11,780 bases of DNA from Cephalothrix simula (lineage: Eukaryota > Nemertea > Palaeonemertea > Archinemertea > Cephalotrichidae). The position numbers and the translations under genes are program-made. The notes below the pieces were generated by a model. That model was not told the origin of the DNA and searched no databases. It was given only the letters and a program-made list of their open reading frames with translations. Each line of letters starts with the position of its first letter. Positions within the stretch are counted from its first letter, which is position 1. Where the stretch lies: contig JAXIUW010195511.1 in NCBI GenBank assembly GCA_035591015.1, positions 1 through 11,780 on the forward strand, given 5' to 3'. This document shows, one piece after another, positions 1 through 7,288 of the stretch.

Positions 1-1369
1 CGTAATAGCATTATCCATTAGCTATTGAAATATCAGGTTGCAACTCGTGCGCTTGCGACCTGTAGAAGAAGTTTGCGGTTTGTAGCTTTTGTGTACTAAG
101 ATTCAACTTCAGATGCTGCTACAACCAGGAAAATAAGATATTTCAAACTTGTTTCAAGTTATATATATACATAGAATGTGTGTATAAATTTTGAAGGCTA
201 TCGGAAAACATTTGTTTTTTTTTTAAACTTTAGTGAGGCGCGTTTTCCATCTAAATGTGGTAGATCCTTTATTTCATCCTATAAACAATAACAGAATCTT
301 TTAATTTCAAAATTCTTTCATGAAATTTCTGGAATGCCAGTTCACTGTACAAACTATGCTTCTTTCATGACGTATTCTAACTATATTCGAAATAATTTTG
401 GCTGAATTTTGCATGATTCTATATGATTGTGACATAAAGACTTGACATTTTCGTTTTATTGTAATTGCATCTCTAAAAATATTATTTTTAATATCTTGAT
501 ACAGATGTTTTAGGCATATATAATGAGCTATTATTTAGTGCTGGTGAGATCTTGAATAATTTTGGCATAAGACGTTTATTTTTAAACTAACAGCATGAAA
601 AAATTGATAAAAACAAATAATGATGATATGTTTAATTGCTAAACATTACTAAATTGATTGTTTAATTGACTGCAGGAAATGTTCTTTATCTGACATTTAA
701 TGCGGGTGAGAATTATGTTCTCTTGAAATTGTGCTATAAACCTTTGTTGTTATTTTTCATTTTCTATAAAATTAATAGCATGTAAGAATTTACAAAGAAA
801 GTCATTTAAAATTTCAAATTAGAAATGATTGAGGTTTTGTTATATAACAGTTAAAACTCCTGATAAACTGCACGTCACTAAAAGCACGATATATGAGTAG
901 ATTAGAAAATAAACAATAAGATAAATTAAAGATTTATATATTGGAATAATGATTTTTTAGTTGCCAAATTAACTAATCTTTAATTAGAGAATATTTCAAA
1001 AAATCTTTTATCAAAAATCATATTTACTGTTGTGAATCTTTCAAAAAATATTGTCTTATCATTATATATTTAGTCATAATATATTTATATTTTCTCTATT
1101 TCAAATTAAAACTTGTGTTGCGTTTAGCACTTCCTTAAGTCAAGCCTGTGGTCGACTTTTGCATTATTCAGAGCATGATTGAATACTCACATCCTTTTTA
1201 TTGTTGTTTTTGTTAAATTCTTATTTAAAAATACTATTTTTACTTACTTCTAATCTTAATAAATTAACATATTTGGCAAATCTAATTTTATTCTACGCCA
1301 AAATTATGCCTCTGTTTCATGATTATATTTTTAAAAAAATATATTAATTACTTTGTTTTCTTATTACAG
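1..1369 (+). other. Upstream intronic sequence (acceptor at 1368-1369)
   Basis: This AT-rich stretch precedes the first confident exon and ends in a pyrimidine-rich tract with the AG acceptor at 1368-1369. Stops are frequent in all frames and no ectodomain exon is recognisable. The first 130 bases are clearly richer in GC than the rest but contain stops and match no element I know. The only coding candidate is the 30-nt segment at 676-705, listed separately. The splice phase at 1370 requires an upstream exon ending one base into a codon, so the gene continues to the left of this window or through that small exon. Confidence 0.6.
676..705 (+). CDS. Candidate 30-nt juxtamembrane microexon
   Basis: The segment lies between an acceptor ending ctgcag (to 675) and a strong donor, GTGAGA at 706. 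It is 30 nt long and phase 1 on both sides, so it would join in frame to the transmembrane exon at 1370. The encoded residues are NVLYLTFNA plus a split residue at each edge; the right-hand one becomes Glu when G joins AA. The alternating hydrophobic pattern could be the last beta strand of a membrane-proximal Ig or fibronectin domain, directly followed by EVIPLAY. GC is about 33%, only slightly above the flanks. A segment this short with open frame and phase match can arise by chance, so it is a candidate only. Confidence 0.3.
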
Positions 1370-1480
1370 AAGTTATACCACTTGCCTATGTATTAGGGGG
1401 TGTATTTGGTGGTGTTTTGGTGATATTATTGGTAGCTTTAACTTTATTTTTATGTAATAAAAAGAGATCATCTGATAATG
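1370..1480 (+). CDS. Transmembrane exon of an IgSF-like adhesion receptor (probable Kirre/Rst/NEPH family)
   Basis: This 111-nt exon is phase 1 at both ends. The acceptor is at 1368-1369 and the donor is GTAAGC at 1481. It encodes 36 full residues, VIPLAYVLGGVFGGVLVILL followed by VALTLFLCNKKRSSDN. Residues 4-27 form one hydrophobic helix containing GGVFGG, that is two overlapping GxxxG motifs of the kind that mediate helix packing. Cys28 at the cytosolic face could be palmitoylated. Asn-Lys-Lys-Arg is the stop-transfer, so the N-terminal side is extracellular. The helix followed by a Tyr-rich tail and PDZ ligand in the next exons suggests a cell-adhesion receptor of the Kirre/Roughest (NEPH) type. 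Other IgSF receptors such as Echinoid-like proteins are possible because no Ig domain is in the window. The exon itself is very likely real. Confidence 0.85.
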
Positions 1481-1521
1481 GTAAGCAAACTTATTTATTA
1501 TTTTAATTAAATAATGTTATG

Positions 1522-1563
1522 CACAATTGAAACAACATATCTCACAATTGAAACAACATATCT
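1522..1563 (+). repeat. Perfect 21-bp tandem duplication
   Basis: Two identical 21-base copies lie head to tail at 1522-1542 and 1543-1563. Each starts CACAATTGAAAC and ends ACATATCT. The lack of divergence points to a recent slippage or duplication event within the intron, about 40 bases after the transmembrane exon. Confidence 0.9.
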
Positions 1564-1591
1564 CTAATGATGAATATTTATGCATCATTCA

Positions 1592-1597
1592 TGCATG
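1592..1597 (+). promoter_or_regulatory. Intronic TGCATG (Rbfox-type) motif
   Basis: An exact TGCATG lies 111 bases downstream of the donor of the transmembrane exon. Rbfox proteins bind UGCAUG, and downstream intronic copies usually promote inclusion of the preceding exon. A single hexamer is weak evidence; it is listed because further copies occur at 410, 2706, 3182 and 7065. Confidence 0.25.
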
Positions 1598-2540
1598 GGA
1601 AATTGTTTTCCTTTGAAACTGACATACTTGGATGATATATCTGCATATTTAAATAAATGTCATGGCTGATTGTTTTATTTCTCTAATGGTTTTGGATCAT
1701 CTCATTATACATTTATGAAATTGTTTTAAATATCTTTCTTAAAATTTTTAAAGATATGTAAGTTGTAATCATACTGTTTTGAAAGGATCTTCACTCAAAT
1801 TAAGTGATCTTTGCAAAATGTAAGTTAATATTAAATTGTCTTTGTTTTTAAAATAATTTATATTAAAAATGAATTTACATTAAACTACTAAATGAAATTT
1901 AAATTTAAAAATTAATACATTTTTAAATTTTAAGTATTATTTTCCAATACTAATATCTTGGAACAGAAAATGTTGAAAATAGTTTCGTGGAAATGAATTT
2001 ACTATAATATTTAAGTTTAAATATTCAGTACATGTATTGATATTTAAAATGAATAACAACATGTAAAATTTATCTTCAATAGAAATTTAATAACTAAATT
2101 ACTAATTCTAAATTCACTAATTTAAAATCAGTAAATTTTGTAATCGTCAAAAGAAATTTACTAATATTTGATTTGAAACAAGTATGTATCTATTCATCTT
2201 TTAAAATATTACAACTAAAAGAGGGGAAATGAATATATTTTGGTACTGTTTGTACTGAGGTTATAATCCTATTTTGAGATAATCTAAAAATATATATTAT
2301 TAATGTATGAATGAATTTATGTAAACAGAAAATTATATATTCAGAAATAGGTTTAGGAATAAATGTAGAATAGTCTGATGTTTACTAACTTGATCTGTTT
2401 GTCTGTATATCAAAATCAGCTTTTTGTATGCCCAAATGCAATCTTTGCTAGCTTGATGCTAGTCTTGATCAACTATTGCCTCAGTCATTACTAACTGGAA
2501 AAGGGGCACATCTATCAAATTTTCACCTTTGTCTTCTTAG

Positions 2541-2582
2541 GGTGTCGCCATCAACCCCTGATCCCAGCAAAATCTATCAAAG
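2541..2582 (+). CDS. Candidate 42-nt cassette microexon in the cytoplasmic tail
   Basis: The segment has a good pyrimidine tract and acceptor (cttcttag, ending 2540), a perfect TACTAAC branch-point motif at 2489-2495 and a donor AAAG|GTGACT at 2583. Its 42 nt are phase 1 on both sides, matching the transmembrane exon and the 4217 exon, so it can be included or skipped without a frameshift. It encodes GCRHQPLIPAKSIK, inserted eight residues inside the membrane after RSSDN. GC is 50% against roughly 28% around it, which is the strongest sign of coding constraint. A TGCATG motif lies 124 bases downstream. The insert adds basic residues and two prolines; I recognise no named motif in it. It could be constitutive rather than alternative. 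Confidence 0.55.
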
Positions 2583-2705
2583 GTGACTTGCTATGTTAAA
2601 CATATGTTTATATATATGTTTCATCTCTTATCAACTTTATGTTGTTTACTTGTTAGTTATCTCAAATTTTTGTGCAAATCGTTAAAAACCAATTAATGCT
2701 ATAAG

Positions 2706-2711
2706 TGCATG
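2706..2711 (+). promoter_or_regulatory. TGCATG (Rbfox-type) splicing enhancer candidate
   Basis: This exact TGCATG lies 124 bases downstream of the 42-nt microexon candidate, in the position from which Rbfox proteins typically activate inclusion of neuronal or muscle microexons. That function is inference from the motif and spacing. Confidence 0.35.
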
Positions 2712-3088
2712 TAATCAGTAATCCATAATTCAGTAATCTATATGTATTACTGATGTTGTGAAGTCAGTTTTATAAGTTGAAATATTGGTTTCATATTGCT
2801 CCTTTCCAACAAAAATTAAATTTCACAGGATAGAGTATTTTTGAAAGTTTTACTTAATAGATTAATCATTTTATGTTTTAAAAGGTTAAAAATTTCAGTA
2901 AATAATTTATACCAAGAGTCATAGCTTTGTTATTATTTTGCAAAGATGGTTTTTAATGATCACATCACATTGGTGTTTGCACTGGCTATATCTATAAAAA
3001 AGACCCTATCCTGTAGAGCTAAAACAGAGATTTAGCTAGAATGCTTTATTTTTGACATTCTTCCTTTCCCTTACTCCTCTGCTTGCAG

Positions 3089-3201
3089 TATATTTTCTTG
3101 AATCACAGAGTACTTTGGTAATGCAAACAAAAACTCAGCATGATATTACATTTTCTTCTGTCTTTACTAACAATGCCTCTCTGCATGATAATGATTGTTG
3201 A
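3089..3201 (+). CDS. Candidate alternative last exon giving a short tail
   Basis: A very strong acceptor (a run of about 25 pyrimidine-rich bases ending gcttgcag at 3088) is followed by a frame that, joined in phase 1 to the transmembrane exon, stays open for 37 codons to TGA at 3199-3201. The product would replace the normal tail with VYFLESQSTLVMQTKTQHDI followed by TFSSVFTNNASLHDNDC. This tail is Ser/Thr rich and lacks the PDZ ligand. At about 31% GC the composition is close to intronic, and an open frame of this length has a few percent chance of arising by accident at this base composition. The nearest AATAAA is at 3494. A donor-like GTAATG at 3118 would give a 29-nt exon out of phase with the next exon, so a terminal exon is the better reading. 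Confidence 0.3.
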
Positions 3202-3261
3202 AGACTCTGAGACTTCACTGAAATTCTTATTGAATACAATGTACATTGTATATTGTTCATG

Positions 3262-3529
3262 TATAATAATGCAAGATCATTACTATTTTATGCCTATTGT
3301 ACCAACAAGGTAATTTAAGTGATGGACAATCTAACTGATTAAGTAGTTATGATCTAGTATATAATTTCTTTTTCTTTTTGTCATCGCTTCTTTATTTCAG
3401 ATATAGTAAATTCTTTCCAATTAGAAGTGTATTAGAAAACCTCCCATATAGTATCTAATACTTTACTGCAAACAATTCACTGCTTTTATAGAAAATAAAT
3501 TTAGATGTTAAATTGTTGTATCACAACCG
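3262..3529 (+). repeat. Diverged intronic duplication, copy 1
   Basis: This copy pairs with 3643-3980. Shared anchors in the same order include gcaagatcattacta, ggtaatttaagtgat, tagttatgatctagtatata, attagaaaac and aaattgttgtatcacaa. The copies have diverged considerably, with indels. Copy 1 carries a strong splice acceptor at 3399-3400 that copy 2 has lost. Confidence 0.75.
3401..3435 (+). CDS. Weak candidate alternative last exon, truncated tail
   Basis: A long pyrimidine tract and acceptor, ending tttcag at 3400, is followed in phase 1 by DIVNSFQLEVY and TAG at 3433-3435. An AATAAA lies at 3494-3499, so a complete short terminal exon is possible. It would leave a receptor with almost no cytoplasmic tail. 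The coding part is too short for statistical support. The homologous position in the second duplication copy lacks the acceptor and reaches a TAG almost at once, which argues against conserved use. Confidence 0.15.
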
Positions 3530-3642
3530 TTAAGAAATATTATATTCAATCAAAATAAAATAAATCCAATTAAGATCAGATACATTTTTAAGAATTTTGA
3601 AAAGTAATTTATCTCGGATAATTCCTTAATGGGAATTGTTAT

Positions 3643-3980
3643 AATAATAATAATAGTGCAAAGATGATTACTATGCTATGCCATTTTTGGATTTTACTAA
3701 TAAGATAATTTAAGTGATAGTCTATTTTACCATTAAGGTAATTAAAATTATAGGCAATTATATCGAATTTATAGAGTAGTTATGATCTGGTATATAATTT
3801 ATCATTTTTTCTTCCATTTTGTTATAGTTTGATCATTTCAAATTAGTGAATTCTTTATTAGAAAACATTCAAGACATCTTTATTCTAAGACATTCAATAT
3901 AGTGTCAAATGTGTTACTGCAAAAATATTCACTTCGCTCACTGAAAATACATTTGACATTAAATTGTTGTATCACATTCC
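3643..3980 (+). repeat. Diverged intronic duplication, copy 2
   Basis: This is the second copy of the 3262-3529 segment. It is longer because of an insertion around 3700-3770. Shared anchors include tagttatgatctggtatata, tagtgaattcttt, ttagaaaaca and taaattgttgtatcaca. The block matching the copy-1 acceptor reads tttcaa instead of tttcag, removing the AG at that position. Confidence 0.75.
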
Positions 3981-4216
3981 ATAATATGAACATCTAAAAA
4001 TCAAAAGTTTTAATTTTAAGAGTACCTATATCTAAAAGTGATAATATAAACTTAATAAATGTTCACTTAAATTAGTACCTTTATAGCCAATATTTTATGA
4101 GAGTCTGAAAGTGATATTGTGGTGATATTGTTCTTTTGAAATCTTCAGCTCCACCTGCTTTTTATATCTTACCAATGTTTCTAATATCTTACAACTGTCA
4201 ACGTTTCTATTTTTAG

Positions 4217-4389
4217 ATGCCTCTATTGATTCAATAGACAAGAAAAAGGCAACTGGCAATGGTGATATTAAGGTTCAATTCGATCCTGATAATAATCGTT
4301 ATAGCACAACTTTAGAGCCTTGGCAAAAAGACCCAGAACAAGGATATTATCGGTATTCAGCAGAATATGATGAGGTGGGATTTACAAAG
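4217..4389 (+). CDS. Cytoplasmic tail exon, Tyr-rich
   Basis: This 173-nt exon enters in phase 1 and leaves in phase 0. The acceptor is ttttag (to 4216) and the donor AAAG|GTATGG at 4390. After the split Asp it encodes 57 residues beginning ASIDSIDKKKATGNGD, continuing IKVQFDPDNNRYSTTLEPWQ and ending EYDEVGFTK. It follows the transmembrane exon, so it is cytosolic and probably unstructured. Tyrosines cluster as YYRYSAEYDEV; YDEV fits the general YxxV form of SH2-binding sites, which suits adhesion receptors controlled by Src-family kinases, although phosphorylation is not shown. The internal GAG|GTGGGA at 4374 was rejected as donor because it would break the phase with the next exon. I assign it to the same Kirre/Rst-like gene. 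Confidence 0.8.
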
Positions 4390-4440
4390 GTATGGGACTG
4401 GCCATGTTACGGCATGTCAATAAATGAACTGCACAAAAAG
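4390..4440 (+). CDS. Candidate 51-nt in-frame extension (alternative 5' splice site)
   Basis: Beyond the 4389 donor the frame stays open for 44 more codons, to TAA at 4522-4524. The first 51 nt end at a second possible donor, AAAAAG|GTTAAG at 4441. Use of that donor adds exactly 17 residues, VWDWPCYGMSINELHKK, and keeps phase 0 with the exon at 6307. GC is 43% here, well above intron level, then falls. The upstream GTATGG is the better match to the donor consensus, so I take the short form as default. The extension could instead be the main form. Confidence 0.35.
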
Positions 4441-4460
4441 GTTAAGATTTTAAAACGATC

Positions 4461-4482
4461 TATTGTAGAAGTTTCTACAATA
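4461..4482. repeat. Perfect short inverted repeat
   Basis: The arms TATTGTAGAA and TTCTACAATA are perfectly complementary and separated by only GT. The loop is too small for a stable RNA hairpin without opening a pair. It lies 21 bases after the alternative donor at 4441, so it could affect splice-site choice, but that is speculative. Confidence 0.6.
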
Positions 4483-4536
4483 CTATGTTTGTCTGGTGTA
4501 GTATTAGATATACTATTAACATAATGTATATTACAA

Positions 4537-4654
4537 AGAATTGCAATTCTAAGCAGTTGGCTTCGAAAAACTTTTAATAGAATGAACCATCTGACATTTT
4601 CAGTACTGTTGTGCAGTATACCAGAACTTTGGTTCTGTGTAGAATTGCAATTCT
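4537..4654. repeat. Paired palindromes, possible tiny foldback element
   Basis: The 14-base palindrome AGAATTGCAATTCT occurs exactly at 4537-4550 and 4641-4654. When one end is read in reverse complement, bases on both sides also partly match, as expected of imperfect terminal inverted repeats around a 118-bp unit. A second small hairpin (agaac/gttct) lies at 4623-4636. No clear target-site duplication or known element family was recognised. Confidence 0.45.
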
Positions 4655-4970
4655 ATGTACTTCCTGTCGAATAATACTAACAAATTTTAAATGAAGTTTT
4701 ATATTATATCAATAGATTTATTTATAGTAAATACTTATAATATTAACATATTTGATATAGATAACATTAATATATTTAAATATCTTAAATTCAGAAATTA
4801 CTAAATATTCCAAAAATGCAGTTCTTTTTATTCAGACGGTCAGTAAAAAAGGACGGTCCCGAAATTAATGTTATATCTATTTTTTATACATGTTTAATAT
4901 GGAAATATATTCGAGAATGTGATTGTGTTGAATGTTATCAGGCCCTATACGACTGTTTTCTTAATCTTTT

Positions 4971-6262
4971 TAGATGTTAACAGAGGTTAAGGTTGATACC
5001 GAGGTTAAGGAAGCGTATTAATGCATTATTTAAAATCTTTTTTTTAATTTTGGAAATTGATTTAAGACTCTTAATTTTGTTAGATGTTGAATTTAAATCA
5101 AGGTTAAGGAAATTTTATTAAATGCTTTATGTTCATATAACATCTTTTAATTATATTGATTTCAAATTCTGTACAGAACACACTTTTACTTGAAAATGTT
5201 AAAATAATAAAATAACTCTTTTTAAAGATAAAGTTTGTATCTATATCTATATTAAGAAATTTATTTTGAATCAAATACTTTATTTATCAGTTCCTCTGAT
5301 TATTGAATAATGCTACTTTTTTCTAAGTTGTAGATGTTTATTTTGATTAGAGGTTACGGAAATGTATTAAATGTTTTATGTTCATATAACATCTTTTAAT
5401 TTTATTCATGATTTCAAAGTATGCAGAACACACATTTACTAAAAAATGTTGAAATAATAAAATACTCTTTTTTATAGATAAAGTTTGCATCTATGTGTAT
5501 CTATAGATTTAAGAAATTTATTTTGAATCAAATACCTTATTTATCTGTCCCTCTGATTATTGAATAATGCTACTGTTTTCTGAGTTTTAGATGGTTATTT
5601 TGATTAGAGGTTAAGGAAATGTACTAAATGTTTTATGTTTATTAAACATCGTTTGATTTTGTTTATTCATTTCAAGTCTATAGAGAACACACATTTACTT
5701 AAAAATGTTAAAGTAATAGAATATTGGATTGGTGTCTCTTTTTAAAGATAAAGTTTGCATCAATCTATAGATTTAAGATTTTTATTTAGAATTAAATAGT
5801 TTATTTATCATCCTTCTGATTACTACATTTAAATAATGCAAATATCTTATATATTTGAACTTTATCGAAAATCTTAGATTTTTTTTCTGATTTCGAGTCT
5901 ACACACTTTTTTAATGTTAAAATATCTTGAAAAATAAATGTATATCTCTTAAAGAAGTCTATCTAGAGATTTATTCTATCTAGAGATTTATCTATCTAGA
6001 GACTGTATAGAAATTTAGGATTCTTATTTTTATTAAATGCTTTATCTATCGGTCCCTCATGATCACTGAATAGTGTTCGATGTCTAATTTAAATAGAGGT
6101 TATGGATTTTAAATGCCCCATGCTTATAGAACATCATTCATGTACTTTTCTGATTTCGAGAACACATTTGATATAATAATATGTTAAAGTAATGAAATAT
6201 TAATTTCTATTTAATCATACATGTAATGTTCTATACGTCTATAATTTTGTATTTCAATTTTT
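4971..6262 (+). repeat. Array of diverged ~250-bp tandem repeats
   Basis: Units begin with TAGATG-like sequence at 4971, 5081, 5331, 5588, 5875 (degenerate), about 6078 and 6262. The 5081, 5331 and 5588 starts are 250 and 257 bases apart; other units are shortened or expanded. Repeated blocks in each full unit, in order, are gaggttaaggaaat, aatgttttatgttca, aacatcttttaatt, agaacacacatttact, aaagataaagtttgcatc, tcaaatactttatttatc and ctctgattattgaataatgc. Divergence is higher at both ends than in the middle, the usual pattern of an ageing array. The last unit start lies 45 bases before the exon at 6307. Confidence 0.85.
5958..6003 (+). repeat. Three-copy ~16-bp repeat TCTATCTAGAGATTTA
   Basis: About three head-to-tail copies of TCTATCTAGAGATTTA occur inside a degenerate unit of the larger array. 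Each contains the palindrome TCTAGA. It is probably a local slippage expansion and explains why that unit differs in length from its neighbours. Confidence 0.8.
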
Positions 6263-6306
6263 AGATGTTTTATCTAATCCCAGCAACTATTGTTTTTGTA
6301 TTACAG

Positions 6307-6446
6307 GCTGATATTCCAAGAACCATTAGTGCAAATGGTGGTTATGGTGTCACTCCAGGCATTCATGATTTTCCAGAAATTCGGGTGGCAGATTTTTCAG
6401 ATCCCACCGTCCGGACATATTGTAAAGATCCAGGATATAGAGATAG
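6307..6446 (+). CDS. Cytoplasmic tail exon with conserved-looking NGGY and ADFSDP segments
   Basis: This 140-nt exon enters in phase 0 and exits in phase 2. The acceptor is tgtattacag (to 6306) and the donor AGATAG|GTAAGC at 6447. It encodes 46 full residues beginning ADIPRTISANGGYGVTPGIH, continuing DFPEIRVADFSDPTVRTYCK and ending DPGYRD, with the next Arg split across the junction. GC is well above intron level, and the splice sites are the strongest in the window. The segment is polar, rich in Pro, Gly and Asp, with three tyrosines, and has no membrane or folded-domain signature. The general form of a Ser/Asn/Gly/Tyr segment followed by a Gly/Tyr/Pro-rich end recalls arthropod Kirre/Roughest tails, from memory and not checked by alignment. 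Confidence 0.85.
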
Positions 6447-7158
6447 GTAAGCTAACTTTTGTATCTTTATTTTCTTCGTTTTAGTTTTATTTATTTTATT
6501 ATTTTTGTATTAGATCTAGTTCTAATTGTTAGTTAAATTGGTAATTTTCAGTTTTTATAAAAATTACAGTAGTTGTAGAATTGGATGGTAATTATCATTT
6601 TGTTAAATTATTATTGTAAATTTAACTGATAATTACCGGTTTTTTGTAAATATGGAACACCATCGGGAAAAAAATATAAGACTAAAATATAAACATGAAG
6701 CGATTTATTTTTGAAATAGTCTTAATATTTATTTTGCAATGAATTGAAAAATTACTACGAATTTGACGATTTATATATGAAATAAACTGTGTTTATCTTT
6801 TCTGTCAAATATTTATTTTTCTATGAATTTGAAATTAATTAAAGTTTAGTTTTTGCTTGTCCAGATGGCATTACATATTTCAATAGTTAAATTGGTAGTT
6901 ATCAATTGTTGTATGCTTAATTAATACCTCTTGCTTAATTTATTCCTATCAGTTTTTTAATTGCTTCTGTAAATACAGAATTCATACTCCTTGCTTAATT
7001 TATACCTATCAGTTAATTTCTTCTGTAAATAAAGATTATTACTTATCAGTTACAAAAATTAAATTGCATGTTTAATGTACTTTTTTAAATTAAAATTGTA
7101 AGTCATTATCAGTTTTTTTGTTGTAATTATCAGTTTAGAAATTTTTGTTCTATTTCAG
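6447..7158 (+). other. Last intron
   Basis: This 712-bp intron runs from GTAAGC at 6447 to ctatttcag at 7158. It is very AT-rich, with recurrent taattatcagtttt-like motifs throughout and a 59-bp doublet at 6928-7036. A TGCATG lies at 7065-7070, about 90 bases before the last exon. No open coding segment with splice sites was seen. Confidence 0.8.
6928..7036 (+). repeat. 59-bp tandem doublet
   Basis: Two copies start at 6928 and 6987 and share tgcttaatttat, cctatcagtt and cttctgtaaata blocks in order. Copy 2 has a deletion of several bases after cagtt. The flanking intron carries further single tatcagtt motifs, so the doublet may be the best-preserved part of an older array. Confidence 0.8.
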
Positions 7159-7288
7159 GTACGATTCAGGATATGGAGCAGGGTACTCATCACCGTCAGG
7201 ACGATACCCTCCAGTGACGATACCATTATCGGGGGTAGACGGTGATAGAGAAATGCCAACTATGAGTAGGCTATCTACAAATGTATGA
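7159..7288 (+). CDS. Terminal coding exon with class I PDZ-binding C-terminus
   Basis: The acceptor ctatttcag ends at 7158. The first G completes the split Arg codon (AG|G), after which 42 codons run to TGA at 7286-7288. The encoded end is YDSGYGAGYSSPSGRYPPVT followed by IPLSGVDGDREMPTMSRLST and NV. The final residues Ser-Thr-Asn-Val fit the class I PDZ ligand X-S/T-X-V. Kirre, Roughest and vertebrate NEPH proteins are known to end in Thr-X-Val PDZ ligands that bind junction scaffolds such as ZO-1-type proteins, which is the main support for the family call. Gly/Tyr repeats and an SPSGRYPP segment suggest a flexible, phosphorylatable tail. Together with the other three exons the visible protein is 183 residues, about 155 of them cytosolic. 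Confidence 0.85.

Larger units (their letters stand above)
1481..4216 (+). other. Long intron between transmembrane and tail exons
   Basis: This 2.7-kb intron runs from GTAAGC at 1481 to the ttttag acceptor ending at 4216. Most of it, especially 1740-2350, is very AT-rich low-complexity DNA with recurring aatttacta-like motifs. GC rises near 2400-2600 and 2940-3210, where a microexon candidate and an alternative terminal exon candidate lie. A diverged tandem duplication fills 3262-3980. A second possible acceptor at 4147-4148 opens a phase-1 frame that hits a TAG at the normal acceptor. Confidence 0.7.
4390..6306 (+). other. Intron between the two middle tail exons
   Basis: This 1.9-kb intron runs from GTATGG at 4390 (or GTTAAG at 4441) to the tttttgtattacag acceptor ending at 6306. 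It contains a short palindrome, a possible tiny inverted-repeat element at 4537-4654 and, from 4971 onward, an array of decayed tandem repeats that reaches almost to the next exon. Apart from 4390-4440, no additional exon with convincing sites was found. Confidence 0.7.

Noticed and set aside
1-130. GC-richer start of the window
   Set aside because: Stops in every forward frame and no recognised element; probably ordinary intron or a fragment of an unknown repeat.
4149-4216. Alternative acceptor atcttcag at 4141-4148 giving APPAFYILPM and onward
   Set aside because: The phase-1 frame meets TAG exactly at the normal acceptor, so use would truncate the protein, and the normal site suits the downstream frame.
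4217-4373. Donor GAG|GTGGGA at 4374
   Set aside because: It would leave phase 2, incompatible with the phase-0 exon at 6307.
6265-6306. Open frame upstream of the 6307 exon, with an ATG at 6265 and an acceptor-like TTTTTAG before it
   Set aside because: The 14 residues are hydrophobic because they translate the pyrimidine tract of the true acceptor. Phase 0 is kept, so an alternative acceptor is formally possible, but the stronger AG at 6306 is the better reading. The ATG is not a gene start.
6290-6484. 64-codon frame overlapping the 6307 exon
   Set aside because: It is a shifted frame across a confident exon and its donor; it is a shadow.
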